A stretch of DNA of 64,000 nucleotides, taken from NCBI RefSeq assembly GCF_030704205.1, contig NZ_CP131913.1, positions 2,356,001-2,420,000 on the forward strand, given 5' to 3'. Below, piece after piece: positions 1 through 10,759 of the stretch (positions are counted from its first letter, which is position 1; every line of letters starts with the position of its first letter). This DNA comes from Halomonas alkalicola (lineage in GTDB: Bacteria; Pseudomonadota; Gammaproteobacteria; Pseudomonadales; Halomonadaceae). Below the pieces are notes generated by a model. The model saw only the letters and a list, made by a program, of their open reading frames with translations. It was not told the origin of the DNA and searched no databases. The translations under genes and the position numbers were made by a program.

Positions 1-732
1 GGGGTTGCTCTGGATCTCCTGTATCGTGCCCTCCACCATCACGCTGCCCTGGGCCAGCACGATCACCGGGTCGCAGAGCCTCGCGATCATGTCCATGTCG
101 TGCTCGATGACCAGGAAGGTGTAGCCCAGATCGCGGTTGAGGCGCTCGATGTTCTCCACCAGGTCGCCCAGCAGGGTGCGGTTGACCCCCGCCGCGATCT
201 CGTCGAGCAGCACCACCCGGGCGTCGGTCATCATGGTGCGGCCGAGCTCGAGCAGCTTCTTCTGGCCGCCGGAGAGGTTGCCGGCCAGCTCGTTGCGCAC
301 GTGGTAGAGCCCGATGAAGTCGATCACCTCCAAGGCCTTGCGGCGCACCCCCTCCTCCTGGGCCCGCACCAGCCCCGGCTTGAGCCAGGCGTTGAAGAGC
401 CCCTCGCCGGCCTGGGCGGGGGGCACCATCATCAGGTTCTCCAGGGCGGTCATCTGGGAGAACTCGTGGGCGATCTGGAAGGTGCGCAGCAACCCCTTGT
501 GGAACAGCGCGTTGGCGGGGCGGTTGGTGATCTCCTCGCCGTCGAGGAGCACCTGGCCGCTGTCCAGAGGCAGGGCGCCGGCGATGATGTTGAACAGGGT
601 CGACTTGCCGGCCCCGTTGGGGCCGATCAGCCCGGTGATGGAGCCCTTCGCCACCGAGAGCGAGCAGTCGTTGATGACCCTGAGGCCACCGAAGGCCTTG
701 TGGACGTGCCGCACGTCGATCATGGGTGTCAT
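1..732 (-). CDS. LivG-type ABC transporter ATP-binding protein, 3' end outside window
   Basis: Cytoplasmic ATPase of a branched-chain amino acid (HAAT-type) or related ABC importer. The translation shows Walker A (GPNGAGKST), the LivG-like stretch RTFQIAHEFSQMTALEN, signature LSGGQKK and Walker B VVLLDEIAAGVN, then an H-loop (VIEHDMDMI). About 244 codons are present and the reading frame is open at base 1, so only the last few residues are missing. In-frame ATGs lie at 744, 732 and 723; 732 has the best-placed Shine-Dalgarno (GGAAG). The gene follows an NSS symporter on the same strand rather than livHM, so its permease partners, if any, are beyond the window. A urea-type UrtD assignment is less likely but cannot be excluded. 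Confidence 0.85.
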   Translation of the reverse strand, partial: MTPMIDVRHVHKAFGGLRVINDCSLSVAKGSITGLIGPNGAGKSTLFNIIAGALPLDSGQVLLDGEEITNRPANALFHKGLLRTFQIAHEFSQMTALENLMMVPPAQAGEGLFNAWLKPGLVRAQEEGVRRKALEVIDFIGLYHVRNELAGNLSGGQKKLLELGRTMMTDARVVLLDEIAAGVNRTLLGDLVENIERLNRDLGYTFLVIEHDMDMIARLCDPVIVLAQGSVMVEGTIQEIQSNP

Positions 733-746
733 GGATGCTTCCATTG

Positions 747-774
747 TTCTTGTTGCATGGTTCTTGTTGCATGG
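747..774. repeat. 14-bp perfect tandem duplication in the ABC-ATPase leader
   Basis: TTCTTGTTGCATGG occurs twice head to tail (747-760 and 761-774). Read on the minus strand, each unit carries an ATG in a frame different from the downstream ABC gene, giving very short upstream reading frames. Function unknown. Confidence 0.7.
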
Positions 775-839
775 TGCTTGTCGAGTTCGCTGCCGCTCGC
801 GCGGTCGAGGCGCCGCCGCCCGGGGCGGCGGCGCGACCG

Positions 840-2285
840 TCACTGCTCCTGGCTGTCTTCCACCAGGAAGGTGCGGCCGGCGGCGAAGGCGCCGACGATC
901 ACCAGGGCGCCGACGGTGGGGATCAGGTAGCCCTCCACCTGGGGGATGGCGCGCAGGAGGACGAAGGCCACCGCCGCCGGGGCCACGAAGCGCACCAGGA
1001 AGCGCCAGATGGCGAACCAGGTCTCGTTGGGGCGCATCTCCTTCATCACCTCGCTGTGGGTCAACGCCCAGCCGGCGAAGAGCGCGATCAGAAGGCCGCC
1101 CAGCGGCATGAAGATGTTGGTGAGCAGCTCGATGAAGTCAAAGGCGCTGCGCCCGAACAGGGCATGGAAGAGGGTGCCCTCGGCGTAGACGTTGAAGCTG
1201 ACCACGGTGAGCAGGCCCAGCGCCCAGCTGGCTACCACCATGGCGAACACCGCCTGGGGGCGGGTCATGTCGAAGCGCTCCACCAGGAAGGCGGCCACCG
1301 GCTCGATCAGCGAGATGGAGGAGCTGATGGCCGCACCCAGCACCAGGATGAAGAAGACCCCGCCGATCAGCGCGCCGAAGGGCATCTCGGCGAAGGCCAG
1401 CGGCAGGGTGACGAACATCAGCCCCGGGCCCTGGCCGGCGTCCAGGCCGGCGCCGAACACCAGCGAGAAGATCGCCAGGCCCGCGACCATGGCCACGGCG
1501 GTGTCGACGATGGCGATGGTGACGGCGGTGCGGGTCAGCGAGAGGTCGCTGGACATGTAGGCGCCGTAGGCCATGATCGCGCCCATGCCGAGGCTCAGGG
1601 TGAAGAAGGACTGCCCCATGGCGGCCAGCCAGCCCTCCAGGCTCAGGTCGGCGAGGTTGAAGGTGAACAGGAAGCTGGCCGCGGCGCCGAAGTCGCCGTT
1701 GGCCACGCCGTAGGCGAGCACCACCAGCAGGATGACGAAAAGCGCCGGCATGATGATGCGCAGCCCGCTCTCGATGCCCTTGTGGATACCCATGCCGACG
1801 ATCAGCCCCGAGGCGATGATGAACAGGGTGTGGTAGAGGGTCAGCAGCCCCGGCGAGGCGAGCAGGGCCTCGAAGCCCGCGCCGATGGTGGCGGCATCGG
1901 CGCCGGCCAGCGAGCCGGTGAGCATCTGCCAGGTGTAGTGGATCGCCCAGCCGGCGATCACCGAGTAGAAGCTGAGGATCAGGAAGGCCGAAGCGGCCCC
2001 CAGCCAGCCGATGGATTCCCAGGCCCGCGAGGTGTTGTGGGTGCGGGTCAGGAAGCGCATGCCCATGATCGGGCTTCGGCGGCTGCTGCGGCCAAGCATG
2101 GTCTCGGCGATCAGGATCGGGATGCCCACCGCGAAGATGGTCAGGGCGTAGACCAGGATGAAGGCACCGCCGCCGTTCTCCCCGGTCAGGTAGGGAAAGC
2201 GCCAGAGGTTGCCGAGACCCACCGCCGAGCCGACGGCAGCCAGCAGGAAGGTGCCCTTGTGGGTCCAGACGTTATGCTTGCTCAT
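840..2285 (-). CDS. Neurotransmitter:sodium symporter (NSS/SNF) family transporter
   Basis: Inner-membrane Na+-coupled symporter, probably for an amino acid or related solute; substrate unknown. The 481-residue protein opens with the NSS hallmark in TM1 (VGSAVGLGNLWRFPYLTGEN, about residues 17-36), which forms the Na+ and substrate sites, followed by about 11-12 hydrophobic segments. That length and the 'bacterial NSS' pattern match MhsT/LeuT-like proteins. The start ATG at 2285 gives MSKHNVWTHKGTF, a normal cytoplasmic N-terminus. The ABC ATPase gene lies 107 bp downstream. A second paralogue is at 47263-48603. Confidence 0.93.
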   Translation of the reverse strand: MSKHNVWTHKGTFLLAAVGSAVGLGNLWRFPYLTGENGGGAFILVYALTIFAVGIPILIAETMLGRSSRRSPIMGMRFLTRTHNTSRAWESIGWLGAASAFLILSFYSVIAGWAIHYTWQMLTGSLAGADAATIGAGFEALLASPGLLTLYHTLFIIASGLIVGMGIHKGIESGLRIIMPALFVILLVVLAYGVANGDFGAAASFLFTFNLADLSLEGWLAAMGQSFFTLSLGMGAIMAYGAYMSSDLSLTRTAVTIAIVDTAVAMVAGLAIFSLVFGAGLDAGQGPGLMFVTLPLAFAEMPFGALIGGVFFILVLGAAISSSISLIEPVAAFLVERFDMTRPQAVFAMVVASWALGLLTVVSFNVYAEGTLFHALFGRSAFDFIELLTNIFMPLGGLLIALFAGWALTHSEVMKEMRPNETWFAIWRFLVRFVAPAAVAFVLLRAIPQVEGYLIPTVGALVIVGAFAAGRTFLVEDSQEQ

Positions 2286-2410
2286 GGTGGCTCCAGAACG
2301 CGAATCGATGGCCTTGTGGGCCCGTGCCGCAACTTTGCGGCAAAACGCGGTCAGGAGCCAGCCGCCAAGCGTTTATCGGCCGTTAAGTTCGGCGATGGTG
2401 TCGCTATCGA

Positions 2411-2755
2411 CTAGCGCGCTTGGTCGTCGTCCTCGTCATCCTCGTCGTCGTCCCGGGTCCTGCCGACGCGGGGCTCCAGGGCGCGGGAGGCGTCCGGCAG
2501 GCGAACGGTGTCGCCCAGGGCCAGCTTGCCGTGGGACTTCAGCCGTCGGCCGTTGTTGACGGCGATGATCGCCGCCACCTCGCCGATGCTGGTGCCCTCC
2601 ACGTAGGCCTCGACCTTCACCCGGACCACGGCGCCCTGGTAGCGCGCCGAGAGGATGTCGCCGGGCCCGGGGGCCGAGTGGCCCATGGGGTCCTTCGCGA
2701 AGTGGCGCATCACGCTGTCGGCGCCGGGGTCGTCCCACTCCACGTGCTTGTGCAT
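2411..2755 (-). CDS. Hypothetical protein with Asp/Glu-rich C-terminus
   Basis: A 114-residue soluble protein that I do not recognise. The N-terminal 85 residues look folded (GPGDILSARYQGAVVRVKV, then GTSIGEVAAII) and the last 20 are almost all D, E and R (RTRDDDEDDEDDDQAR). There is no signal peptide or membrane segment. It is real by codon pattern: high-GC third positions in this frame, with a Shine-Dalgarno (GGAGA) ahead of the ATG at 2755. It lies alone between the NSS gene and typA, on the same strand. The acidic tail is common in halophile proteins and by itself suggests no function. Confidence 0.65.
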   Translation of the reverse strand: MHKHVEWDDPGADSVMRHFAKDPMGHSAPGPGDILSARYQGAVVRVKVEAYVEGTSIGEVAAIIAVNNGRRLKSHGKLALGDTVRLPDASRALEPRVGRTRDDDEDDEDDDQAR

Positions 2756-2827
2756 GCCGGTTCTCCTCTCTGGGCGGCGGATCGAGTTGGCAGGCTACCA
2801 GCATAGAAGATGCCGGGGCCGAGAACG

Positions 2828-2866
2828 ACGACGCCCGCCGCGGGGAGTACCCCGGGCGGGCGTCGT
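2828..2866 (-). terminator. Probable terminator of typA
   Basis: A 12-bp perfect GC stem (2828-2839 with 2855-2866) encloses a nested GGGG/CCCC hairpin 20-60 bp past the typA stop codon. The T-tract is weak, so termination is inferred from position and stability. Confidence 0.6.
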
Positions 2867-2883
2867 GGCGCGATGGCCTCGCC

Positions 2884-4731
<1,848 letters not shown>

Positions 4732-4878
4732 AGGTTGCTGCTCATCTAAGGGGTCGCACCTATGTACACGGTTGTGTCAGTGCCCTAGGCGCGGGGGTAG
4801 GAATGTCGGGCCGGCATTGTACAGGCTACCCTGGCCGGCGAATAGCGGATTCGCGCTTTCGATGGGCTGTCAACGCGA

Positions 4879-4903
4879 GACGGGCGCCCCGGGGGCGCCC
4901 GTC
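4879..4903 (-). terminator. Probable terminator of the tctBAC operon
   Basis: An 11-bp perfect inverted repeat (4879-4889 with 4893-4903, 3-nt loop) lies about 40 bp beyond the tctC stop. A second GC hairpin follows the stop more closely (about 4916-4938). Neither has a long U-tract. Confidence 0.55.
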
Positions 4904-4944
4904 ATCGGGTGTCACCGGGCCCGGCGAGGCCGGGCCGGCACGGC

Positions 4945-5913
4945 TCACTCCTGGCCGGGCAGGCCGCCGAGCTCCTCGATCAGCGCCTTGTAGCCCTCGA
5001 TCTGGTCGCTGAGCAGCTGGGTCACCTCCTCCTCGGGCATCCAGGTCACCGGCATCAGGATGCGCTCCTCGGTGATCTCGATGAAGCGCTCGTCCTCGGT
5101 GGCCGCCTTGAGGGCCTCGGCCAGGCGCTCGACGTGGGCGTCCGGGGTGTTCTTGGGCACCATCGCCACGCGGATCTCGGCGGCGTTGATGTCGTAGCCG
5201 GCCTCGGGCAGGGTCGGGGCGTCGGGGAAGGCCACCAGGCGATCCTCGGCCAGGCTCAGCAGCACCGGCATCTCGCCGGTCTCGGCGTAGCCGGAGTGGG
5301 TGCCGCCGCTGTAGGCGAAGTCGACGTCGCCGGAGAGGATCAGCGGGGCCATGCCGGCGCCACCGGAGGTGGGCACGATGCGCAGGTCGAGGCCCTCCTG
5401 CTGGGCGATGTACTCGATGATCATGCGGTCGAGCGCGGTCTGGGTGGCGTAGCTGGTGCCCGGGTTCTCCTGGGCATAGGCCACCAGGTCCTCCCAGCTG
5501 TCACCGAAGGGGCGATCCTCGCCGGTGACGATGGCCGACTGGCCGAGGGTCACGCCGGCCACGTAGCGGAAGTCGTCGAGGTCGTAGGTGGTCTCGGAGG
5601 AGAGCGGGCCGAAGGTGATGGTCATGGAGGTGCCGAACACGAAGGTGTAGCCCTCGTCGCGGCTGTTGGCCAGGCGGGCCAGGGCCACGCCGCCGCCGGC
5701 GCCGGGCTGGTTGACCACGTTGACCGGCTGACCGAGGTCCTCGCTCATGATGTCGGCCAGCACGCGGGCCTGGATGTCGGTGCTGCCGCCGGCGCCCCAG
5801 CCGACCACCAGGGTCAGCGGCTTGCTCGGGAAGTCGTCGGCCTGGGCCAGGCCGGTGCCGGCGAGGGCCACGGCGGAGGCGAGAAGGGCGGAACCCAGCA
5901 GTTTCATGGTCAT
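4945..5913 (-). CDS. tctC: Tripartite tricarboxylate transporter substrate-binding protein (TctC/BugT family)
   Basis: Periplasmic binding protein that delivers a carboxylate to the TctAB permease. The 322-residue protein has a signal peptide ([19 protein letters not shown], cleavage near AQA-DDFPSK). It then shows the TctC pattern: [19 protein letters not shown], with the beta-strand/loop that binds carboxylates, then the '[10 protein letters not shown]' segment. The actual substrate (citrate, tartrate, glutarate and others in this family) cannot be read from sequence. It is the last gene of tctB-tctA-tctC, 54 bp after tctA. The second Met (residue 3) is an alternative start. Confidence 0.93.
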   Translation of the reverse strand: MTMKLLGSALLASAVALAGTGLAQADDFPSKPLTLVVGWGAGGSTDIQARVLADIMSEDLGQPVNVVNQPGAGGGVALARLANSRDEGYTFVFGTSMTITFGPLSSETTYDLDDFRYVAGVTLGQSAIVTGEDRPFGDSWEDLVAYAQENPGTSYATQTALDRMIIEYIAQQEGLDLRIVPTSGGAGMAPLILSGDVDFAYSGGTHSGYAETGEMPVLLSLAEDRLVAFPDAPTLPEAGYDINAAEIRVAMVPKNTPDAHVERLAEALKAATEDERFIEITEERILMPVTWMPEEEVTQLLSDQIEGYKALIEELGGLPGQE

Positions 5914-5967
5914 GGTCAGAACCTCACGGTTGCGTTGTTGTAGCGCCGGCTCATGGCCGGCGATCGT

Positions 5968-7491
5968 TCATGCCTCGGGCGCCTTGAGCCGCTTGCGCAG
6001 CGACTGGCGGTAGCTGCTCCAGCCCAGGTGCAGCGCCATCAGCAGGGTGAAGATGACGAAGGCCAGGGCGATGGGCCGGTCGAGCAGGATGGCGATGTCG
6101 CCGCCGGAGAGGATCACCGACTGGCGCAGGTTCATCTCCAGCATCGGGGTCACGATGAAGGCCACCAGGAAGGTCACGAAGGAGTAGTCGAACTTCTTCA
6201 GGAAGTAGCCGAAGATCGCGAAGGCGAACACCGTGACCAGCCCGAAGGTGCCGTAGCCCTGGACCTGGATGCCGGCCAGGCACAGGAAGATCACCACCGG
6301 GATCACGATATGGGCCGGCACGCTGGTGACCTTGGCGAAGAGGCGCAGGCCGTACCAGCCCACCGCCAGCATCAGCACGCTGGCCACGATCATTCCCGAG
6401 AACAGCGTGAAGAGCATCTGGGGGTGGTCGCGCAGCATCAGCGGCCCCACCTGGATGCCGTGGATCATGAAGGCCCCCACCAGCAGCGCCGCCGAGACGC
6501 TGCCGGGGATGCCCAGGCCGAACAGCGGAATGTAGCTGGCCGGGATCACCGCGTTGTCCGAGGCCTCGGCGGCGGCGATGCCCTTGGGGTTGCCCTTGCC
6601 GAAGCTGTCCGGGTCCTTGTCGGTGCGCTTGGCCAGGCCATAGGCCATGAAGGCCCCCACCGACGGCCCCAGGCCCGGCAGCGCCCCCACGAAGGCCCCC
6701 ACGCCGGTGCTCCTGAAGATGGTCGGCAGGGTGCCCTTGAACTCCGGCCAGGAGAGGTCGTCATCGGCCTCCTTGCCCAGCGTGATCACGCGGCCGCCCT
6801 TGTTGCGGCGGTACTCGTCGAGCTGCACGAACATCTCGGCGAGCGCCAGGGTCCCGATCACCAGCGGCAGGATCGGCACCCCCTCCATCAGCTCCGCATG
6901 GCCGAAGGTCAGGCGCATGGCGCCGGTCTCCGGGTCCAGGCCCACGGTGCCGAGGATCACCCCCATGCCCCCCGCGGCCAGGCCCTTGAGAAAGGAGCCC
7001 CCCGCCATGCCGGCGATGAACACCAGCGCGAAGAGCAGGATCGCGGCCAGCTCGTAGGGACCGAACTTCAGCGCGATCGACGCGAAGGGAATGGCCACCG
7101 CGATCAGCAACAGGGTGGCCAGCAGGTCGCCGATCACCGAGGCCAGCAGGCCCACCTTGAGGGCCTTGCGCGGCTTGCCCGAGCTCGCCATGGGGTAGCC
7201 GTCCAGGCAGGTGGCCGCCGAGGAGGGCTCCCCCGGGGTGTTGAGCAGGATCGCCGAGACCGCACTGCCCGCCGCGGTGCCCTTGGAGAGCCCGATCAAA
7301 AAGGCGATGGCCGCATAGGCCGACATGTAGAAGGTCAGCGGAATGGCGATGGCGATGGCGATGGCCACCGCCCGGTTGAGACCCGGGATCACCCCCACGA
7401 TATAGCCGAGCAGCACCCCGCCGAGGATGACCGCGATGGACTCGTAGTGCAGGGCGGCCGCGAAGGAGCCGAGGATGGCATCGAATCCCAT
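5968..7491 (-). CDS. tctA: Tripartite tricarboxylate transporter large permease TctA
   Basis: Inner-membrane permease of about 12 transmembrane helices that imports the carboxylate handed over by TctC with Na+ or H+. Its 507 residues match the family. Characteristic elements are LGYIVGVIPGLNRA (first signature), the GLSKGTAAGSAVSAILLNTPGEPSSAAT repeat core, and GALPGLGPSVGAFMAYG in the second half; together these are the two inverted repeats with 'PG' loops. Its ATG at 7491 is 1 nt after the tctB stop codon, so the two are translationally coupled. Confidence 0.95.
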   Translation of the reverse strand: MGFDAILGSFAAALHYESIAVILGGVLLGYIVGVIPGLNRAVAIAIAIAIPLTFYMSAYAAIAFLIGLSKGTAAGSAVSAILLNTPGEPSSAATCLDGYPMASSGKPRKALKVGLLASVIGDLLATLLLIAVAIPFASIALKFGPYELAAILLFALVFIAGMAGGSFLKGLAAGGMGVILGTVGLDPETGAMRLTFGHAELMEGVPILPLVIGTLALAEMFVQLDEYRRNKGGRVITLGKEADDDLSWPEFKGTLPTIFRSTGVGAFVGALPGLGPSVGAFMAYGLAKRTDKDPDSFGKGNPKGIAAAEASDNAVIPASYIPLFGLGIPGSVSAALLVGAFMIHGIQVGPLMLRDHPQMLFTLFSGMIVASVLMLAVGWYGLRLFAKVTSVPAHIVIPVVIFLCLAGIQVQGYGTFGLVTVFAFAIFGYFLKKFDYSFVTFLVAFIVTPMLEMNLRQSVILSGGDIAILLDRPIALAFVIFTLLMALHLGWSSYRQSLRKRLKAPEA

Positions 7492-7492
7492 C

Positions 7493-7960
7493 TCACACCA
7501 CTCCTATGCGCATCAGGTGGACGGTCAGCACATAGAGGCCGCCGGTGGGAATGGCCGCGGTGAGGGCCAGCACATGCCAGCGCCGCTCGCCGAGGATCAG
7601 CAGCAGGCCGGCGATCATCGCCGGGGCCACCCAGGTCAGCGGCAGGCGGTCGATGGCCACGATGAAGGCCAGCACATAGAGGAAGGGCCAGGTCTGGTGC
7701 CAGAGGCCGGCGAGGTCGGGCCGGGCCACGAAGGGCTCGCGGGTGCGCAGCAGGGCGATGGCGCTGAGCAGGCTGAGGGCGAGGGCACAGACGAGCATGA
7801 CCCAGGCGCCGAGGGTGGCCAGGGTGCGGGGGTGCATGCCGACGGCGAAGCCGCGGCCGCCCCAGGTGGGGATGACCCAGGTGAGCAGGAGCACCGCGAC
7901 GGCGGCAACGCCCAGGCCGGACCAGAAATTCTTGCGCTGGATGGAGGGATTGGCGGTCAT
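7493..7960 (-). CDS. tctB: Tripartite tricarboxylate transporter small permease TctB
   Basis: Small membrane subunit of the TTT system: 155 residues, with four hydrophobic segments (about residues 15-33, 47-67, 90-108 and 115-150). As usual for TctB, sequence conservation is low and the call rests on size, topology and position directly ahead of tctA. It is the first gene of the operon, which reads tctB-tctA-tctC rather than the commoner tctC-tctB-tctA. No tctDE two-component pair is adjacent, so regulation is unknown. Confidence 0.88.
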   Translation of the reverse strand: MTANPSIQRKNFWSGLGVAAVAVLLLTWVIPTWGGRGFAVGMHPRTLATLGAWVMLVCALALSLLSAIALLRTREPFVARPDLAGLWHQTWPFLYVLAFIVAIDRLPLTWVAPAMIAGLLLILGERRWHVLALTAAIPTGGLYVLTVHLMRIGVV

Positions 7961-8099
7961 TTTTTGTCGTGTACGGCCGGTTGGTCAGTAAAGTCCGTAC
8001 CCTATCGGCGCCGGATGGCCGGCTCAATGCGGGCCCACGACGGGCAGTCAACGTATGCAGGATAGTCGATCGACGGTCGGGCGGGGCCGGCGGCCAGTG

Positions 8100-8645
8100 T
8101 CAGGCGTCGGTGGGCCTTGTCCGGGCACCGCAGGCGCGCAGGCGCTCCAGCAGTTCGTCCAGGGCGGCATCATCCAGCTCGGGGTCGCAGCCGCCGATGC
8201 GCTCGAACCAGGCGCGGGACAGGCACAGGCCCTCGCCTCGCGGCAGACGGCCGAGTCTGAGCCAGGCCAGCAGGCGCCACAGCGGGCCGCGCTGCAGGGT
8301 GGGGAGGAGGGCGACATCGACCCGGCCCGCGGCCACCTCGGCGGCCAGCCGGGAGAGCGCCTCGGAACTGGTGGCGTTGCCGATGCCGGGAAAGATCAGC
8401 ACCGGGCCCTGACTGTGGGCGATGGCGTCGTTGATGCGCTGGCCCGGGGGGGCGGGAAGGACGCTGAGCAGGCGTGCGCCGTAGCGGTGCGCCATGCGTG
8501 GCAGCCGGGCATCGCCGGTGTCGTCGATGATCCCCAGGAAGAAGGTGTCGGCACGGGCCAGCGGGGCGACGACGGCCAGCTGCCGCGGCAGGCGGGAGCC
8601 GGCGCTGCGGGCGTCGATCAGAATGCAGCCGGTGATGTCAGCCAT
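8100..8645 (-). CDS. Degenerate family-2 glycosyltransferase-like protein
   Basis: A 181-residue soluble protein. The middle and C-terminal parts resemble TIGR04283-type GT-A enzymes in order: QRINDAIAHSQGPVLIFPG (where the family has R-N-x-A...G-D-x-LLFLHAD), a strand AAGRVDVALL, then WRLLAWLRLGRLPRGEGLCL and RAWFERIGGCDPELDDAAL. The nucleotide-binding DxD is replaced by FPGIGN and the first GT-A strand (VVDGGSxDG) is altered. It may therefore be a non-catalytic relative or act on another substrate. It is alone, minus strand, with tctB downstream and the glnA control region upstream. Homology is inferred by eye; a plain 'hypothetical' label is the conservative choice. Confidence 0.5.
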   Translation of the reverse strand: MADITGCILIDARSAGSRLPRQLAVVAPLARADTFFLGIIDDTGDARLPRMAHRYGARLLSVLPAPPGQRINDAIAHSQGPVLIFPGIGNATSSEALSRLAAEVAAGRVDVALLPTLQRGPLWRLLAWLRLGRLPRGEGLCLSRAWFERIGGCDPELDDAALDELLERLRACGARTRPTDA

Positions 8646-8845
8646 GCGAACTCCGCTCCAGTAGGCCGCACCCTTGGGTCGTGGGTCGGCTGCCAGGAGT
8701 TCGCTGCCGGTACCTCGAGGGGTGGTGTAATGAAGTGTAGCCGTTAGTGTCTCAGAGTATCAAAGGGGTTCGGTGGGAAATCTCTGGGCGCTACAGGATG
8801 GTGTTGTCCCCGCCGGGAGGGCTGAGGGGCCTGAGACGCCTCGAG

Positions 8846-8862
8846 CGCCCTTCAGAGGTGCA
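8846..8862 (+). promoter_or_regulatory. NtrC (GlnG) binding site, distal
   Basis: CGCCCTTCAGAGGTGCA matches TGCACY-N5-GGTGCA at 10 of 12 fixed positions. Its centre is 31 bp from the next site, about three helical turns, the arrangement known for the enterobacterial glnA enhancer. Confidence 0.6.
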
Positions 8863-8876
8863 TTGGCGAATCATTT

Positions 8877-8893
8877 CGCACTTTCATGGTGCA
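8877..8893 (+). promoter_or_regulatory. NtrC (GlnG) binding site, main
   Basis: CGCACTTTCATGGTGCA matches the NtrC dyad TGCACY-N5-GGTGCA at 11 of 12 fixed positions. It lies about 165 bp upstream of the predicted start of transcription. A weaker third match (TGATTCAGGCTGGTGCG) is at 8939-8955. Confidence 0.78.
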
Positions 8894-9024
8894 AAGAATG
8901 GGGCTGGACGATGCTTACCAGGGGCGCCAGAAGGGGCTTGATTCAGGCTGGTGCGCCGAAGCGTTTCGTTTTCATTGTTCAAATCAGCAAGTTGCTCTTG
9001 TTTTGCCGCATCGGGGTGCAGTGT

Positions 9025-9040
9025 TGGCATGAGGCGTGCA
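9025..9040 (+). promoter_or_regulatory. Sigma-54 promoter of glnA
   Basis: TGGCATGAGGCGTGCA fits the -24/-12 consensus TGGCACG-N4-TTGCW with two mismatches. The invariant GG (9026-9027) and GC (9038-9039) are correctly spaced. Transcription should start near 9051. Confidence 0.75.
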
Positions 9041-9184
9041 TTGTATTGGGCAGCGCCGGAGAGAATGCCGGCTGCCGTGGGCAGGGTGTCCACGGCGTGC
9101 TACAACTTCGCAGTACCCCGAATTCGACGTATCCCGATCTCGCATCACCAAGGCTTCGAGCCAAGTTCAACCCCGGAGGACACC

Positions 9185-10591
9185 ATGTCTGCCAAGACTC
9201 TCGCCCTGATTGAAGAACATGACGTGAAGTGGGTCGACCTGCGCTTCACCGATACCCGTGGCAAGGAGCAGCACGTCACCATCCCGGCCCGCGATGTGGA
9301 CGAGGAGTTTTTCGAGAACGGCCAGATGTTTGATGGCTCTTCCATCTCCGGCTGGAAGGGTATCAACGAGTCCGACATGATCCTGCGTCCGGAAGATGGC
9401 ACCGCCTTCCTCGACCCCTTCACCGAGGACGCTACCCTGGTGCTGCGCTGCGATATCATCGAGCCGGCCACCATGCAGGGCTACGAGCGTGACCCGCGCT
9501 CCATCGCCAAGCGCGCCGAGGCCTACCTGCAGTCCACCGGCCTGGGCGACACCGCTTTCTTCGGCCCCGAACCCGAGTTCTTCATCTTCGACGAGGTGCA
9601 CTGGAAGGCCGATATCGAGGGCTCCATGTACAAGATCACCTCCGAGGAGGGCGCCTGGGCCACCGACCGTCAGGTCGAGGGCGGCAACCTGGGTCACCGT
9701 CCGCGGGTCAAGGGCGGCTACTTCCCGGTGCCCCCGGTGGACAGCTTCCACGATATCCGTGGTGCCATGTGCAACACCCTGGAGGCGATCGGCCAGAGCG
9801 TCGAGGTGCATCACCACGAGGTGTCCAACGCCGGCCAGAACGAGATCGGCGTCAAGTTCAACACCCTGGTCAAGAAGGCCGACGAAGTTCAGGAACTGAA
9901 GTACGTGATCCACAACGTGGCTCACGCCTACGGCAAGACCGCCACCTTCATGCCCAAGCCGCTGGTCGGCGACAACGGCAGCGGCATGCACGTGCACCAG
10001 TCGTTCTGGAAGGATGGCCAGAACCAGTTCGCCGGCGACGAGTACGCGGGTCTCTCCGAGATGGCGCTCTACTACATCGGCGGCATCATCAAGCACGCCC
10101 GCGCCCTGAACGCCTTCACCAACGCTTCGACCAACTCCTACAAGCGTCTGGTGCCGGGCTTCGAAGCGCCGGTCATGCTGGCCTACAGCGCCCGTAACCG
10201 CTCCGCTTCCATCCGCATTCCGTACACCGCGAGCCCGAAGGGCAAGCGCATCGAGGCCCGCTTCCCGGACCCGACCGCCAACCCCTACCTGTGCTTCGCG
10301 GCGATGCTGATGGCCGGCATCGACGGCATCAAGAACAAGATCCACCCCGGCGACGCCATGGACAAGAACCTCTATGACCTGCCGCCGGAAGAGGGCAAGA
10401 AGGTGCCGACCGTGGCCCACAGCCTCGACCAGGCCCTGGATGCCCTGGACAAGGATCGCGCCTTCCTGACCGAAGGTGGCGTCTTCACCGACGACATGAT
10501 CGATGCCTACATCGAGCTGAAGATGGAGGACGTGGAGCGCATTCGCATGACCACCCACCCCATCGAGTTCGACATGTACTACAGCTGCTGA
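9185..10591 (+). CDS. glnA: Type I glutamine synthetase
   Basis: Cytosolic dodecamer that makes glutamine from glutamate, ammonia and ATP. The 468 residues include the beta-Grasp N-domain ([17 protein letters not shown]), the ATP site ([16 protein letters not shown]) and the glutamate/ammonia flap. Tyr397, in NLYDLPPEE, is at exactly the adenylylation position of the E. coli enzyme, so control by GlnE is expected (GS-I-beta). The frame is open upstream to 8951. I chose 9185 because GGAGGA precedes it at normal spacing and [21 protein letters not shown] is the family N-terminus. A sigma-54 promoter with NtrC sites lies upstream and a strong terminator hairpin downstream. Confidence 0.99.
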   Translation: MSAKTLALIEEHDVKWVDLRFTDTRGKEQHVTIPARDVDEEFFENGQMFDGSSISGWKGINESDMILRPEDGTAFLDPFTEDATLVLRCDIIEPATMQGYERDPRSIAKRAEAYLQSTGLGDTAFFGPEPEFFIFDEVHWKADIEGSMYKITSEEGAWATDRQVEGGNLGHRPRVKGGYFPVPPVDSFHDIRGAMCNTLEAIGQSVEVHHHEVSNAGQNEIGVKFNTLVKKADEVQELKYVIHNVAHAYGKTATFMPKPLVGDNGSGMHVHQSFWKDGQNQFAGDEYAGLSEMALYYIGGIIKHARALNAFTNASTNSYKRLVPGFEAPVMLAYSARNRSASIRIPYTASPKGKRIEARFPDPTANPYLCFAAMLMAGIDGIKNKIHPGDAMDKNLYDLPPEEGKKVPTVAHSLDQALDALDKDRAFLTEGGVFTDDMIDAYIELKMEDVERIRMTTHPIEFDMYYSC

Positions 10592-10652
10592 TGATGGCAG
10601 CGGCCAGGCGCGACGCGACCTGGCCCGGCATCGACGCCCCGGCGTTGATCGA

Positions 10653-10682
10653 AAAGGGGTTCCGCCATGGCGGAACCCCTTT
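10653..10682 (+). terminator. Rho-independent terminator of glnA
   Basis: A 14-bp perfect stem (10653-10666 with 10669-10682) has its A-rich 5' foot and T-rich 3' foot inside the stem, 60 bp past the glnA stop. It separates glnA from the following gene and should limit read-through into glnLG. Confidence 0.85.
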
Positions 10683-10759
10683 ATCTTGTTCACTATCCAA
10701 GCAGGGGTAAGGCAACACCATCCACAGACCGCCAGGAAGGCGGCACGCAGGGGGTATCC

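Larger units (their letters stand above)
8646..9184 (+). other. glnA control region, no gene seen
   Basis: This 539-bp interval lies between a divergent gene and glnA. It carries the NtrC sites and sigma-54 promoter listed separately, leaving an expected glnA leader of about 134 nt. An open frame from 8951 runs into glnA, but its codons are not glutamine-synthetase-like before 9185. Confidence 0.7.

Noticed and set aside
8951..9184. Upstream extension of glnA
   Set aside because: The extra 78 residues are not glutamine synthetase sequence and overlap the sigma-54 promoter; GGAGGA before 9185 and the canonical N-terminus settle the start.
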